Numbered from the stretch's first letter, positions 37,010 to 46,099 are shown. The stretch is DNA of 64,000 nucleotides from Fodinicurvata sp. EGI_FJ10296 (GCF_040712075.1 NZ_JBFCVL010000004.1:62001-126000), one strand, 5' to 3'. Made by a program: numbers and translations. The notes: generated by a model from the sequence alone, not told the origin.

Positions 37010-37579
37010 GTGCGATACCTCACTTATTTGTGCCTTCCGGCCACCGCGTTTTTGGTGGCTGCGTCGGTAGTTCCCACCCAGTACAGTGCCGCGCAGGCGC
37101 AGGAACAGACTGCGGAATGGTGCAACCCGGTGCTCGTGGAATCGAATCGGACTCCGGTTCGTGCCGCCAGCAACAACACGCCGGTTCTCCATGACGGATC
37201 GTTCCCTTGCCCGGTTGCGGAAGCACCCGAGCCGGAACCGATGATGGCCACCATCGCCGGTGACGTTGCATTCGAATTCGACCGCAGCGAAATTCGGCCG
37301 GCATTCTATCCGGAACTCGACGCCATCGCGGCCGAGTTGCAGAATTACCCGGATGCCACGATCAACGTCGCTGGCCACACGGACAGCATCGGCACCCTCG
37401 AGTACAACGAAGGCCTGTCGATGCGCCGCGCAGAGGCGGTCGCGACCTACCTCGAGAACGCCGGCATTCCGCGTGACCGCATGGTCATCGAAGGATACGG
37501 CGAAACTCAGCCGGTCGCTTCGAACGACACGCCGGAAGGCCGCGCTCAGAACCGCCGCGTCGAAGTTTCGACACTCTGA
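37010..37579 (+). CDS. OmpA-family outer-membrane protein
   Basis: 189-residue exported protein. A GTG start at 37010 with AGGAG nine bases upstream begins a signal peptide (LTYLCLPATAFLVAASVV, cleavage near residue 30). The mature N terminus has a short Cys-containing region; residues ~85-185 are an OmpA-like peptidoglycan-binding domain with FEFDRSEIRPAFYPELDAI and INVAGHTDSIGTLEYNEGLSMRRAEAV. It is a stand-alone unit closed by a strong terminator. Likely links outer membrane and wall. Confidence 0.9.
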   Translation: MRYLTYLCLPATAFLVAASVVPTQYSAAQAQEQTAEWCNPVLVESNRTPVRAASNNTPVLHDGSFPCPVAEAPEPEPMMATIAGDVAFEFDRSEIRPAFYPELDAIAAELQNYPDATINVAGHTDSIGTLEYNEGLSMRRAEAVATYLENAGIPRDRMVIEGYGETQPVASNDTPEGRAQNRRVEVSTL

Positions 37580-37688
37580 CGGTCTGAGCGGCATACTGCT
37601 GCGTTGAATCCGGCCATTGTGGCCGGGGTGCACGACCAGATACCGGCTCTCGTTCTGCCCGATGCGAGAATCGGAAATACCGCTGCCC

Positions 37689-37715
37689 ACGAAAGCCCCG
37701 CATTCAGCGGGGCTT
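37689..37715 (+). terminator. intrinsic terminator of the ompA-like gene
   Basis: Perfect 11-bp stem GAAAGCCCCGC/GCGGGGCTTTC with loop ATTCA; the T-run is the end of the stem (CTTTC). It lies ~110 bases past the ompA stop and before the epimerase gene. Confidence 0.85.
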
Positions 37716-37889
37716 TCTGATTCCGACCTCCGGATGTCTGGACAGCATCAACCGAAGTGCCGGAGAACCATCGGTATTCGCGGTGGATCATGGGGCGCAT
37801 CTGCTCCATACTGCCGACCGACGGTCGTGCAATCTGCCGAGCCGCACCGTTCGCGATTCGTAACGGCCCTCACAACGCGTGTTTCGCCC

Positions 37890-39878
37890 GTGCGCTATAG
37901 ACATATTTTTCTGGCGCTTTGCCACGACCTGCTCGTTACGGTCGGTGCGCTGATCGCCGCCCTGGTACTGCGTCTGGACGGTCTGCCCGACCGCTACGCC
38001 GAAACGATGATTCCCTATGGCGTACCCGGGCTCGCCGTGATTGCCGCCGGCACCTTTCTGGTTTTCCGCGTCTATCGGGGCATCTGGCGCTTTGCCTCGA
38101 CTGTCGATCTTATGGCGATCATCAAAGCGGCAACCGTAACCGTGCTGCTGTTCGTCGCATTCATGTTCGTCGTCGACAGGCTCGCGACCACACCGCGCTC
38201 GGTTCCGATCATTCAATGGATGATCATGGTCGTCCTGATGGGGGGTTCGCGTTTCGCCTATCGACAGTTCCACGAGATATCGGCCGAACGCCAGGCACCG
38301 GTCGGCACACCCCGCATTCCCATTCTATTGATCGGGACCGGCGACGAGGCCGACGGGTTTCTCCGCGCCACCTCCAATCCCTCCGCCAGTCAGTATCAGG
38401 TTGTCGGAATCGTCAGCAGAAAGCGCGGCCGCGTCGGCGGAGCAATGCACGACATTCCGGTTCTGGGCCATATAGAGGAAATCAGATCGGTCGTCGACCG
38501 GTTGACGCGTAAACGGCAACGGCCGCAACGGGTTCTCCTGACCGATCCGGCAAACGCCCTGCCCCACGATACGGCAAAGAGGCTTCTGGAGACTTGCGAA
38601 TCCCTCAGCTTGCCGCTCTCACGGCTGCCGCGTCTGACGGAATTCAGAAGCGCGGTCGATCTTTCCGGGCTGGATCTCCAGCCTGTCGCGCTGGAAGACC
38701 TTCTCGGCCGCCCTCAGGCCGCAATCGACCGTCAGGCAGTCCATCATCTGCTGACCGGCCGCGTCATTATGGTTACCGGCGGCGGCGGCAGCATTGGCAG
38801 CGAACTCTGCCGGCAGATCGCCTCGTTCGATCCCGACCGGCTGATTCTGACCGATGTCAGCGAATTCAACCTTTACAGCATCGACCAGGCCATCGGCGAA
38901 GAGTTTCCCGACCTTCCGCGTCAGGCAATTCTCGTCGATGTCCGCAACCGCAGTGCGGTTTTTGCAACGCTCCGCACCCACCGCCCCGATGTCATATTCC
39001 ATGCCGCCGCTCTGAAGCACGTCCCGATCGTTGAGACCAACCCGATCGAAGGCATCGAGACCAATTGCATCGGCACGCGCAACGTCGCCGAGGCGGCTCT
39101 GGCGGTCGGCGCCCGCGCGATGGTGCAGATTTCCACCGACAAGGCGGTGAATCCGACCAATGTCATGGGGGCAACGAAGCGGCTTGCCGAGTATTTCTGC
39201 CAGGCCCTGGACCTGGACGGTGACGACCGAAACGGTCCGGGGCGCGGCGCCGATCATTCCGAGCGCACCCGATTCATGACCGTCAGATTCGGCAATGTCC
39301 TCGGGTCCAGCGGATCGGTCGTGCCGCTCTTCCAGCGCCAGTTGCAGCGCGGCGGGCCGCTGACGGTAACGCACCCCGACATCCGGCGCTATTTCATGAC
39401 CATCTCCGAGGCCGTCTCACTGGTTCTGCAGGCTGCGGCTCACGGGCTGCAGGAAGGCGACAAACGCGGCGAAATTTTCGTTCTGGATATGGGGGAGCCG
39501 ATCAAGGTCAGCGACCTGGCGCGGCACATGATCCTGCTTGCCGGGCTGAAGCCGGATAAGGACGTCAAGATCATCTATACCGGCTTGCGACCTGGAGAAA
39601 AGCTGTTCGAGGAGCTGTTCGACAGCCGCGAAAGTCCGGAGGCCACAACCGCCGACGGCATCCTCAAAGCCATTCCCCGTCCCCTGGCGCTCAGCGATCT
39701 GCAGCGCGCCATGGACCGGCTGTCAGTGCTCGCCGCCAGCCGCGACACTCTTGGCCTGTACGACGTTCTGAACGCCGTCGTTCCCGGCTATGAAGGTAAA
39801 CCCTACGGCCTCGATGACCACCATCCTGGCGCCGACACGCCATCGGCAACTGTCGTCGCCCTCAAACGCGACCATTGA
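37890..39878 (+). CDS. CapD/WbpM-type nucleotide-sugar epimerase/dehydratase
   Basis: Inner-membrane polysaccharide biosynthesis protein, about 662 residues. The N terminus has four or five membrane helices (CHDLLVTVGALIAALVL onward). A CoA-binding-like region (ILLIGTGDEADGFLRA) follows. The C-terminal short-chain dehydrogenase domain carries TGGGGSIGSELCRQI, ISTDKAVNPTNVMGATKR (the MGATK form of the active site seen in WbpM/FlaA1) and PGEKLFEELF. Likely acts on UDP-GlcNAc-type sugars. Start uncertain: GTG 37890 gives a family-like N terminus but has no clear ribosome site; ATG 37734 is the alternative. Confidence 0.88.
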   Translation: MRYRHIFLALCHDLLVTVGALIAALVLRLDGLPDRYAETMIPYGVPGLAVIAAGTFLVFRVYRGIWRFASTVDLMAIIKAATVTVLLFVAFMFVVDRLATTPRSVPIIQWMIMVVLMGGSRFAYRQFHEISAERQAPVGTPRIPILLIGTGDEADGFLRATSNPSASQYQVVGIVSRKRGRVGGAMHDIPVLGHIEEIRSVVDRLTRKRQRPQRVLLTDPANALPHDTAKRLLETCESLSLPLSRLPRLTEFRSAVDLSGLDLQPVALEDLLGRPQAAIDRQAVHHLLTGRVIMVTGGGGSIGSELCRQIASFDPDRLILTDVSEFNLYSIDQAIGEEFPDLPRQAILVDVRNRSAVFATLRTHRPDVIFHAAALKHVPIVETNPIEGIETNCIGTRNVAEAALAVGARAMVQISTDKAVNPTNVMGATKRLAEYFCQALDLDGDDRNGPGRGADHSERTRFMTVRFGNVLGSSGSVVPLFQRQLQRGGPLTVTHPDIRRYFMTISEAVSLVLQAAAHGLQEGDKRGEIFVLDMGEPIKVSDLARHMILLAGLKPDKDVKIIYTGLRPGEKLFEELFDSRESPEATTADGILKAIPRPLALSDLQRAMDRLSVLAASRDTLGLYDVLNAVVPGYEGKPYGLDDHHPGADTPSATVVALKRDH

Positions 39879-39929
39879 AGCAAACGGGCCCGCCCAGACG
39901 AATCCACCAAGACATGCACGGGCCGCTCC

Positions 39930-40877
39930 TTAATTATTCGGCAGGTCCTCCGACCACGGCGGATCGGCCCCCTGTCGGCCACACGTGATTCCGGCGACCG
40001 AAATCGCGAAGTCAACTGCGCGCGCCAGGCCCGCATCGTCCATCGCCCGGAACACGGCTTTGTCCTTGAGCAACCCGTCACGCTGCAGGGCCACAAGCAT
40101 TGCCCCCTGGAAGCTGTCCCCGGCCCCCACGGTATCGATCACCTGGACCGGCTTGCCGGGCCGCCGATCGAACACAGACTCCCCATTGCGGTACACCACG
40201 GCACCCTCGGCACCGCGCGTAACGACGACGGCCGTCGGACCCTGCTGCGACCAATCCCGGGCCACCGAGAGCGGGTCGGCATCGGGACGAAGCCATTCGA
40301 TATCGGCCTGACTGACCTTTACGATATCGGCCTGCCCCACCCAGTCGGCAAGCGATCGGGTGTAGCGGTCCCGATCCTCGATCAGGCCCGGCCGTATATT
40401 GGGATCCAGCGAGACGATGCGGTTCGACGTGGCCTCGGCCATCAACCGGCCCAGAACATCGCCAACGGGCGCTACGGCAAGCGAGAACGAGCCGAAATGA
40501 AGACAGGTCACGTCCGGGTCGGCCAAAACGGTGCGGGCATGCACCATCGACAACAGCCGGTCGGCCGCGCCGGCGCCGAAGAACGCATAGCGCGGCTCTC
40601 CGTCGGTCGGCAGTGACACGAAACTCAACGTCGACGGATCCACGGACCGTTCCACGAAGCGATCGGCAACACGGCTTCTGGCCAGTTCGGCCATGATGGT
40701 GTCGCCGAACATATCAGTCGAAAGCCGCCCCAGATAGCCGACGGATGCCCCGAGGCGGCCGGCGGTCATGGCGACGTTGAACGGCGACCCGCCGACGCAG
40801 GGCCGGTAAGCCGGATCGCCATCGACAGACCGCGCCGGAACGAAGTCGATCAGGGCTTCACCGCAACTGATGAACAT
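39930..40877 (-). CDS. PfkB-family carbohydrate kinase (fructokinase-like)
   Basis: Ribokinase-family sugar kinase, 315 residues from the ATG at 40877. Motifs: MFISCGEALIDFVPARSVDG, GGSPFNVAMTAGRLGASVGYLGRLSTDMFGD (PfkB signature 1 region), SLDPNIRPGLI, KVSQADIEWL and IDTVGAGDSFQGAML (catalytic Asp and anion hole). Best fit is fructokinase; the exact sugar is not set by sequence. AGG sits five bases before this ATG; a Met seven codons upstream is possible. It ends convergent to the epimerase gene. Confidence 0.9.
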   Translation of the reverse strand: MFISCGEALIDFVPARSVDGDPAYRPCVGGSPFNVAMTAGRLGASVGYLGRLSTDMFGDTIMAELARSRVADRFVERSVDPSTLSFVSLPTDGEPRYAFFGAGAADRLLSMVHARTVLADPDVTCLHFGSFSLAVAPVGDVLGRLMAEATSNRIVSLDPNIRPGLIEDRDRYTRSLADWVGQADIVKVSQADIEWLRPDADPLSVARDWSQQGPTAVVVTRGAEGAVVYRNGESVFDRRPGKPVQVIDTVGAGDSFQGAMLVALQRDGLLKDKAVFRAMDDAGLARAVDFAISVAGITCGRQGADPPWSEDLPNN

Positions 40878-40985
40878 TCCCACCTGTGCCACTCCCATTC
40901 CAACTTTACACCCGCGACGGTAGACGAGCGGCGAAGCTGATGCAATCTTCTGGTCGCGCATTGTGGGGCGCGCGGCGCATCATCG

Positions 40986-42128
40986 TCATCCCGCTGCCTG
41001 GCGCACGATCGCGATCACCCGATCGATCTCGGCGTCGGTCAGATAGGGATGCATGGGCAGGCTGAGTACCCGATGAGCAAGCCCTTCGGTCACCGGCAGC
41101 GAGCCGGGCCCATCACTGTACTCGCGAAACCCCTCGTGCAGGTGAGCGCCATAGCGGTAGTACACCCGTGCGGTGACGCCGGCCGCCGCCAGTGCGGCTG
41201 CGATCGCGTCGCGCCGGTCGCTCTTGATCGTATATTGCGCCCACGCCGATCGCGTCCCGTCGGGCCTGTGAGGCGCGGTAACGATATCCCCGAATCCGGC
41301 ATCGTATGCGCGGGCCACACGTTCGCGAGCGTCCAGTTCATCGGGAAAGACGGCAAGCTTTGCCTGCAGGATCGCTGCCTGCATCGTGTCCAGACGGCCC
41401 GTCATTCCCTTGCGCTGCTGGCGTTCGTCGCCTTCCTGGCCATGAACCCTGATCGACCGGAACAGTGATGCCATGCTGTCGTCGTCGGTCAGGAGACAAC
41501 CGCCATCGCCGTACGCGCCGAGCGGTTTGGTGGGAAAGAAGGACGTTGCCGTGATGGGCGCCAACGCACCGACCGCCCTGCCGCCGAGCGAACCGCCGAC
41601 GCTCTGGGCAGCGTCGGCGATGACCGCCAGTCCATGAGCCTCGGCAATCGGCCCGATCGCCGGGTAGTCCGCCGGGATACCAAACAGGTCGACCGGCATG
41701 ACCGCTTTCGGGCGAAGCCGTCCAGCTTCGGCCGTACGCTCGATCGCCCGCACCAGATCGTCCGGCGCCATCAGAAATCCGTCCGGGTCGACATCGACGA
41801 AAACGGGGGATGCGCCGGCGGAAACAACCGCACCCGCCGTCGCCGCGAATGTAAAGGACGGCACGAACACGGCGTCGCCGGCACCGATACCATGAGCCCA
41901 AAGGGCGATGACCAGAGCATCACGACCGCTGGACACGCCGACAGCGTGGCGGGCACCGCAGAATTCCGCGATCTCACGTTCGAAGCTTTCGACTTCGGGG
42001 CCCAGGATGAACCGGCCATGCGACAGCACGGCCGCGATCCGGCCGTCTATGTCGTTCTTGAGCCGCAGATACTGCGAAGCCAGATCGATCGGCGCGATCG
42101 GAGTGATCGTCGTGTCTGTCGTCACCAT
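40986..42128 (-). CDS. DegT/DnrJ/EryC1 sugar aminotransferase
   Basis: PLP-dependent nucleotide-sugar aminotransferase, 380 residues. Motifs: GRFILGPEVESFEREIAEFCGARHAVGVSSGRDAL, VFVPSFTFAATAGAV, PVDLFGIPADYPAI, and the PLP lysine in SFFPTKPLGAYGDGG near residue 195. Its start shares one base with the upstream Gfo/Idh gene stop (TAATG). A 3-oxidation followed by transamination is the expected joint reaction, as in the GnnA/GnnB pair making UDP-GlcNAc3N or the WbpB/WbpE pair; which one cannot be decided. Confidence 0.9.
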   Translation of the reverse strand: MVTTDTTITPIAPIDLASQYLRLKNDIDGRIAAVLSHGRFILGPEVESFEREIAEFCGARHAVGVSSGRDALVIALWAHGIGAGDAVFVPSFTFAATAGAVVSAGASPVFVDVDPDGFLMAPDDLVRAIERTAEAGRLRPKAVMPVDLFGIPADYPAIGPIAEAHGLAVIADAAQSVGGSLGGRAVGALAPITATSFFPTKPLGAYGDGGCLLTDDDSMASLFRSIRVHGQEGDERQQRKGMTGRLDTMQAAILQAKLAVFPDELDARERVARAYDAGFGDIVTAPHRPDGTRSAWAQYTIKSDRRDAIAAALAAAGVTARVYYRYGAHLHEGFREYSDGPGSLPVTEGLAHRVLSLPMHPYLTDAEIDRVIAIVRQAAG

Positions 42129-43096
42129 TATATGTCGTCCATCGATACCAGCCGGAGATGCGCGTGGAGACTTTCGCCGATGCGCAAGGCGGCTTCAAGT
42201 GCGTTTCGGCCGGCCATACCGTCGACGACAGCCGGGCCGCCCGACCGTATCGCGTCGACGAAGGATCTGATCTCCCGCTCCAGCGTGTCGCCGCGCTCGA
42301 AGGTTTCGTCCGATCGCTGAATGCCGGGGAAGCCGGGAAACGGCCCCTTCCCGCCCTTGGTCATATGGACCAGCTTCTGGTCCTGGAAGTCGACCAGGGT
42401 ATAGCTTTCCGGCTGGAAAATCCGCATCGTACGTTCGGTTTTCGCACTGACCCGGCTGGCCGTGATATTGGCGACGCAACCATTGGCGAATTTCAGCCGG
42501 GTGTTGGCGATGTCTTCCTGCCTGGTGATCACCGGTGCCCCTACGGCGTCGACGGATTCGAGCGGTGACTGAACCAGCGCCAGCACGAGATCGATATCAT
42601 GGATCATCAGATCGAGAATGACATTCACGTCGCTGATGCGCGGGTTGAACGGCGCAATGCGATAGGATTCGATATAGAGCGGCCGGACAAGCCGGCTGCT
42701 GATGGCACCGAAAGCCCCGGAAAAGCGTTCTATGTGCCCGACCTGAAGAAGGGCACCCGATCGTTCGGCCGCAGCGAGCATGGCATCGGCGTTCTCCAGC
42801 GTATCGGCAATCGGCTTTTCGACCAGAACATGGACGCCCCGTTCGAGAAACGCTGTCGCCACCTCGCGGTGGAGCGACGTCGGCACCGCAACGCTGACCA
42901 GATCGACACCGTCGATAATCGCCGCGATATCCGTTTCAGCACGGGTGGCGTGTTCTTCGGCGACGGTCCGGGCACGGCCAGCATCGTTATCGACGACGGC
43001 GACGAGATCGACGCCGTCCATCGCCGCGTATTTCGCGGCGTGATACCGACCGAAATGACCCACCCCAACGACAGCGGCCCGAAGTGTCTCAGACAT
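42128..43096 (-). CDS. Gfo/Idh/MocA oxidoreductase (GnnA-like UDP-sugar 3-dehydrogenase)
   Basis: NAD(P)-dependent sugar dehydrogenase, 322 residues. Rossmann motif AAVVGVGHFGRYHAAKY at ~7-23, VAVPTSLHREVATAFLERGVHVLVEKPIADT at ~68-98 with the conserved EKP lysine, and QVGHIERFSGAF. The segment IAPFNPRISDVNVILDLMIHDID followed by NGCVANITASRVS resembles GnnA-type UDP-GlcNAc 3-dehydrogenases. Coupled by a one-base overlap to the DegT aminotransferase. Likely makes a 3-amino sugar for lipid A or polysaccharide. Family firm, substrate inferred. Confidence 0.88.
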   Translation of the reverse strand: MSETLRAAVVGVGHFGRYHAAKYAAMDGVDLVAVVDNDAGRARTVAEEHATRAETDIAAIIDGVDLVSVAVPTSLHREVATAFLERGVHVLVEKPIADTLENADAMLAAAERSGALLQVGHIERFSGAFGAISSRLVRPLYIESYRIAPFNPRISDVNVILDLMIHDIDLVLALVQSPLESVDAVGAPVITRQEDIANTRLKFANGCVANITASRVSAKTERTMRIFQPESYTLVDFQDQKLVHMTKGGKGPFPGFPGIQRSDETFERGDTLEREIRSFVDAIRSGGPAVVDGMAGRNALEAALRIGESLHAHLRLVSMDDI

Positions 43097-43210
43097 TGAT
43101 CATGACCCGCAGATGCCCATCCAACGACCAACCGGCAAGTGCCGGTTCACAGCCATGGTTGAAGCGTATCGCAGCGCCGGTGTCAAACGGGGCCTGATCG
43201 GGGCGGCCGG

Positions 43211-45421
43211 TCAGCGGCTTGCAATCTCTGTGAGGGGCTCTGTGACGGGCTGCCGGAAGAACGTGTCGATCTGACCCGCTTCGACCGGGCGGCAGTAATA
43301 GTATCCCTGGCAATAGGCAATTTCCAGGGTCTGCATCAGTTTGGCTTCTTCCGCGGATTCCACCCCCTCGACCACGACATCCATGCCGACCCGGTGAGCC
43401 AGCGAAACGATGCCGCGCAGCAGGGCTTCGGCACGCGGTTTGCCCTCGCGGATGTCAATCAGAAAGGCGCGATCGATCTTCAGCGTGTCGAATGGCAGGC
43501 TCGTCAACAACGACAACGACGAGTGCCCGGTGCCGAAGTCGTCGATGGCCAGCGATACGCCAACCTCGCGCAATGCCCGCACAGTGTCCGGCATCGTCGT
43601 GCCACCATCCATGACGAGCGATTCCGTAATCTCCAGCTTGACGTTTTCGGGCCGGACGCCGTGCCGACGGACGGCCGAACGGACATCACCGACCAATCCC
43701 GGATCGCTCAGTTGCCGGCGGGAAAGATTCACGGCAACAAACATATCGGGGAAATCCGGATTGCCCTGCCAGCGGCAAAGGTCCGACAACGCCCGATCAA
43801 GAACAAGCCGGCCCATATCGACGACGAGATTCGTCTCTTCAGCAAGCGCAACGAAGACCTCCGGCGACAACCTGCCGTGGCGGGGATGATCCCACCGAAC
43901 CAGGGCTTCGACACCTTTCAGCGGAGCCGACCCGGTTCCCTGAATGCCGTTCTGGCCCCTGCCGTCCGATCCAACGATCGGCTGATAAACGACCTCCAGA
44001 TCGCCGGCCGCTATGGCGCGGCGCAGATCGGCTTCGAGAACCAACAACTCTCCGTCGGCCATGAACGGCGCGGTTCGATCGCGCGTCCCGACGACCACCT
44101 GGCCGCGGCCGCTCGATTTCGCGACCGCCAGGGCCTGAGACGCCTCGCCCAGCAAATCGTCGGCACGATGCCCCCGGCGTGCGCTGACGACGCCAACACA
44201 TACCGATGGATGGATGCGCACGCCATCGACCTCAAACGGGACGTCGAATAGTGCCGACAGCCGGACACCGAATTCATGCGCAGCGACATCCTCGTCGCTG
44301 GAACTTTCAATAGCCGGCCGCGCAAGGGCAAAGCCGAACAGGTCGCTGCCGAGTCTGGCGGCGATTGCCCCCAGCGCCGACGCCTCGGCTTCCAGTCTGA
44401 CTCCGATATCCCGGAGCATGGCGTCGCCAGCTTCCTGCCCAAGGGCGTCGTTGACCCGTCGAAAGCGGTCGATGTCGATCGTCGCCAGCCACAGGCCGCC
44501 GCCTTCGCCCCGAGACCTGCGGGTGCCTGCCGAATATCGGGCGAGTTCGTCCAGTTGCTCCAGAAACCGCACTCGGTTGGCCATTCCCGTTACCGGGTCG
44601 GTGAACACCGCCCTCAGCCGATCCGCCTCCGCGCGCTTCTGGCTGGAGATATCCTGTATTGCACCGGCAACCCGCCGCGCCCGGCCGTGGGCGCTCCTGA
44701 AGGCCGCCGCCCTGAAACGCAACCATCCCGGCGCGGCGACGTCAGCCGCGGCGACTTGCGCATAGCTTGCCAGTTCGACTTCCTGCTCGAAAACGCCGCC
44801 GCCCGGCGCGAGGAATCGGCGCAGATTTCGAAGAAAAATCGGCCGGTCGCCGGCAGACATGCAGCGAAGGATTGCTTTAAGACCGAGCCCCTCGTCCACG
44901 CCCACACAATAGGAAAGCATGTCGTGTGCCCGCGCCGATAATACGGCCCGGCCGGAATCGAGATTGATGTCGAACAATCCGTCGTCGGCACCGCTGGTTG
45001 CCAGCAGCAGGCTTTCACGCTCGCCGTTCAAGGTGCTGGACAGCCGGGCCACCACCTCGGCAATATCGTCGACATCCTCACTCCCAACGAGCACATCACC
45101 CAAACCCGGCTCACCGTTTCCACGGCGGCGGCCCAGGGTCCGACCCGCGGCCCGGGCACCGGTTGAGACGTGGGCGGGTGTAAGCACCGGAGGCATGCGG
45201 ATTCGCGAAATTGCCGACGTGACTCGCCGTTCGTAACGGCGGCCCAGCACTCCGGCCATCACGGCGACGAGGACCACACCCATGAACGCCGCAGCGATGG
45301 CGACAGGTCCGATCGGCTGGCCCGCCGCCAACGGCACGGCGACAACGCCCGCCGCCACGACACCACCGCCCAGCGCCGCAACAGCTATTCTCCACCCAGT
45401 CGGCGAAAATCCAGCCAACAC
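43211..45421 (-). CDS. membrane PAS-GGDEF-EAL protein, probable c-di-GMP phosphodiesterase
   Basis: 736 residues. Two membrane helices (~11-32 and 38-60), a PAS-like sensor (~134-260), a GGDEF domain (~268-440) and an EAL domain (~455-735). The GGDEF active site reads GSDLF at 358-362, so cyclase activity is unlikely. The EAL domain keeps EAL at 505-507, ITESLVM, DDFGTGHSS, KIDRAF and VEGVES, so c-di-GMP hydrolysis is expected. An AT-rich segment just upstream probably holds the promoter. Stands alone. Confidence 0.93.
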   Translation of the reverse strand: MLAGFSPTGWRIAVAALGGGVVAAGVVAVPLAAGQPIGPVAIAAAFMGVVLVAVMAGVLGRRYERRVTSAISRIRMPPVLTPAHVSTGARAAGRTLGRRRGNGEPGLGDVLVGSEDVDDIAEVVARLSSTLNGERESLLLATSGADDGLFDINLDSGRAVLSARAHDMLSYCVGVDEGLGLKAILRCMSAGDRPIFLRNLRRFLAPGGGVFEQEVELASYAQVAAADVAAPGWLRFRAAAFRSAHGRARRVAGAIQDISSQKRAEADRLRAVFTDPVTGMANRVRFLEQLDELARYSAGTRRSRGEGGGLWLATIDIDRFRRVNDALGQEAGDAMLRDIGVRLEAEASALGAIAARLGSDLFGFALARPAIESSSDEDVAAHEFGVRLSALFDVPFEVDGVRIHPSVCVGVVSARRGHRADDLLGEASQALAVAKSSGRGQVVVGTRDRTAPFMADGELLVLEADLRRAIAAGDLEVVYQPIVGSDGRGQNGIQGTGSAPLKGVEALVRWDHPRHGRLSPEVFVALAEETNLVVDMGRLVLDRALSDLCRWQGNPDFPDMFVAVNLSRRQLSDPGLVGDVRSAVRRHGVRPENVKLEITESLVMDGGTTMPDTVRALREVGVSLAIDDFGTGHSSLSLLTSLPFDTLKIDRAFLIDIREGKPRAEALLRGIVSLAHRVGMDVVVEGVESAEEAKLMQTLEIAYCQGYYYCRPVEAGQIDTFFRQPVTEPLTEIASR

Positions 45422-45675
45422 GACACAGCCCTCGATATAAATAGAACTTTACGAAAATATGCGCTTCTCGCCGCACAGTTCAAGCGAGCGTTTTCACGTC
45501 ACGATTTTGTCACGTCAGAACGATAATCAAAGCGCAATCCGGGACAAATCGTACTTCCGAATATTTTGGGCGCAAAAACGTATGGCGCCACCTCGACTTT
45601 ATGCGTTTCCGGAGCCGGTTGCGGCAACCCATCCAGAAAGCAGCGCAGTGCCAGCGGCGCAGTCCTCGACACCCC
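45422..45675. other. intergenic region between the c-di-GMP gene and tRNA-Glu(CTC)
   Basis: About 250 bases before the tRNA promoter, with no supported gene. The first ~120 bases are AT-rich and probably hold the promoter of the GGDEF-EAL gene on the minus strand. Confidence 0.4.
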
Positions 45676-45705
45676 TTGACCGGGGGTGGGCGAAGAGGGT
45701 ATGCG
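45676..45705 (+). promoter_or_regulatory. probable promoter of tRNA-Glu(CTC)
   Basis: TTGACC (five of six consensus bases), an 18-base spacer and TATGCG, ending 14 bases before the mature tRNA 5' end. Spacing and distance fit a stable-RNA promoter. Confidence 0.6.
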
Positions 45706-45719
45706 TAGGCTCATGTCAT

Positions 45720-45795
45720 GTCCCCTTCGTCTAGAGGCCTAGGACACCGCCCTCTCACGGCGGCAACAGGGGTTCAAATCCCCTAGGGGACGCCA
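45720..45795 (+). tRNA. tRNA-Glu(CTC)
   Basis: 76-base cloverleaf with acceptor stem GTCCCCT/AGGGGAC, anticodon stem CCGCC/GGCGG enclosing CTCTCAC (anticodon CTC), T loop TTCAAAT and encoded CCA. It differs from the tRNA-Glu(TTC) gene at 18333 at only two positions: the middle of the anticodon region and one T-loop base. A decayed transposase begins within ten bases of its 3' end. Confidence 0.97.
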
Positions 45796-45804
45796 ATCTA
45801 CTCG

Positions 45805-45960
45805 TGTCCGACCCGAAGACATGGGTAACAGTAGTGGCCGTTGCCGAGTTTGAACTCCCCTTTGAAGTCGACGCAATAGGTCATTGGGCTTAATGGCTTC
45901 GGAAAGCGGCGTGCCTTCCACCCTGTTGCGCCTTCGTTTTGCTCGGGGACCAGCCCGTGC
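45805..45960 (-). pseudogene. IS481-type transposase remnant, frameshifted
   Basis: On the minus strand one phase reads GPRAKRRRNRVEGTPLSEAIKPND, and after a shift near 45878 the next phase reads TYCVDFKGEFKLGNGHYCYP before a stop near the tRNA. Together these match the run into the first catalytic Asp of IS481-family transposases (PND-x-W-x-x-DFKG-x-F-x-x-G-x-G-x-YCYP). No terminal repeats or remaining catalytic residues are visible. It is a short, dead fragment directly 3' of tRNA-Glu(CTC), a common insertion neighbourhood. Confidence 0.7.
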
Positions 45961-45961
45961 C

Positions 45962-46025
45962 GATCAGACTCTCGATCTGATCCGGGAGCTGATCAGACTC
46001 TCGATCTGATCCGGGAGCTGATCAG
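45962..46025. repeat. 29-bp tandem repeat with internal dyad
   Basis: Two identical 29-bp units starting GATCAGACTCTCGATCTGAT, then GATCAG of a third. Each unit contains GATCAGA-7-TCTGATC, a perfect inverted repeat. It lies between the transposase remnant and the FNT gene end; nothing else is seen in the stretch to 46099. Confidence 0.85.
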
Positions 46026-46099
46026 CATACCGCGCTCGGGGACGCTGCAGCCACGTGAACTCGACGAATTGACGTAGGTGTGCCGACACGCCGGAAGGC

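Noticed and set aside
37617-37733. Start of the CapD/WbpM-like protein upstream of the ompA terminator
   Set aside because: The frame is open, but it passes through a strong terminator hairpin and encodes no family-like sequence; the start must be downstream.
45739-45921. Minus-strand 60-codon frame across the tRNA-Glu(CTC) gene
   Set aside because: It overlaps the tRNA. Only its upstream part matters, as one phase of the transposase remnant.
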